A program made the translations under genes and the position numbers. Under the pieces are notes generated by a model. That model saw only the letters and a program-made list of their open reading frames with translations. It ran no database searches and was not told the DNA's origin. From Microcaldota archaeon (GTDB lineage Archaea; Micrarchaeota; Micrarchaeia; Anstonellales; Anstonellaceae): a stretch of 5,832 nucleotides of DNA. Positions within the stretch are counted from its first letter, which is position 1. Each line of letters begins with the position of its first letter. This document shows positions 5,785-5,832 of this stretch, piece by piece. The stretch lies in the NCBI GenBank assembly GCA_021813025.1, contig JAKAME010000076.1, forward strand, positions 1 through 5,832. The letters run 5' to 3'.

Positions 5785-5832
5785 TGGATCCGCGCGGGAT
5801 CGAACCGCGAGTCTCCGCTGTGTGAGAGCGGC
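5785..5832 (-). tRNA. tRNA-Val (anticodon CAC), 5' part beyond the window
   Basis: The 3' portion of a minus-strand tRNA. The anticodon stem CCGCT/AGCGG encloses the loop CTCACAC with anticodon CAC (Val, GUG). The variable loop is AGACT, the T-arm CGCGG-TTCGATC-CCGCG, and the 3' acceptor strand CGGATCC with discriminator A at 5785; no CCA is encoded. The D-arm and 5' acceptor strand lie past 5832, so pairing of the acceptor stem cannot be checked. Confidence 0.9.

Noticed and set aside
5706..5832. CRISPR-like or att repeat derived from the tRNA sequences
   Set aside because: The tRNA arms are not repeated elsewhere in the window; the short inverted repeats here are tRNA stems.

Overview
This window most likely comes from an archaeon. 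The clearest promoter has an archaeal layout: a purine-rich BRE-like stretch and a TATA box about 25 nt before an ATG, consistent with a leaderless transcript. The complete tRNA at the right end has no encoded CCA, and the coding regions use AGG, ATA and GTG/ATG starts freely. The lineage cannot be fixed from the sequence. The first 5.1 kb is GC-rich; the last ~600 bp is visibly more AT-rich.

Layout. (1) Positions 3-1631 hold the C-terminal ~542 residues of a P1B-type ATPase whose N-terminus lies outside the window; its membrane residues (CPC, plus Lys and Asp in the last two helices) match the Zn/Cd/Pb exporter class. (2) A ~140-bp spacer ends in a promoter with an imperfect 20-bp palindrome lying between the TATA box and the start codon. 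(3) A three-gene operon follows. It encodes an ArsR/SmtB-family repressor with a CmtR-like cysteine set, a membrane-anchored Cys-containing protein with a possible OB-fold, and a second, unusual P1B ATPase of 834 residues. Gene 2 starts 11 nt after gene 1, and gene 3 overlaps gene 2 by 11 nt. (4) A spacer with two perfect short hairpins precedes a 132-residue ORF that reads as a chimera: a DNA-methyltransferase N-terminus joined to the C-terminus of an arsenite methyltransferase. (5) Two tandem tRNA genes on the minus strand close the window: tRNA-Glu(CUC), complete, and tRNA-Val(CAC), cut by the window edge.

How it fits together (inference): the window reads as a soft-metal resistance locus. 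The repressor would sense Cd/Pb-like thiophilic ions and release the promoter, producing the anchored Cys protein and the fused ATPase. The first ATPase would export Zn/Cd/Pb. The second ATPase has an extra four-helix N-terminal module with a CX4CC motif, a linker with two CX4CXCAP repeats instead of a recognisable HMA domain, and non-standard residues at the positions that set metal specificity. It is the best candidate here for something not yet described. The arsenic-methylation remnant beside tRNA genes suggests a remodelled accessory region.
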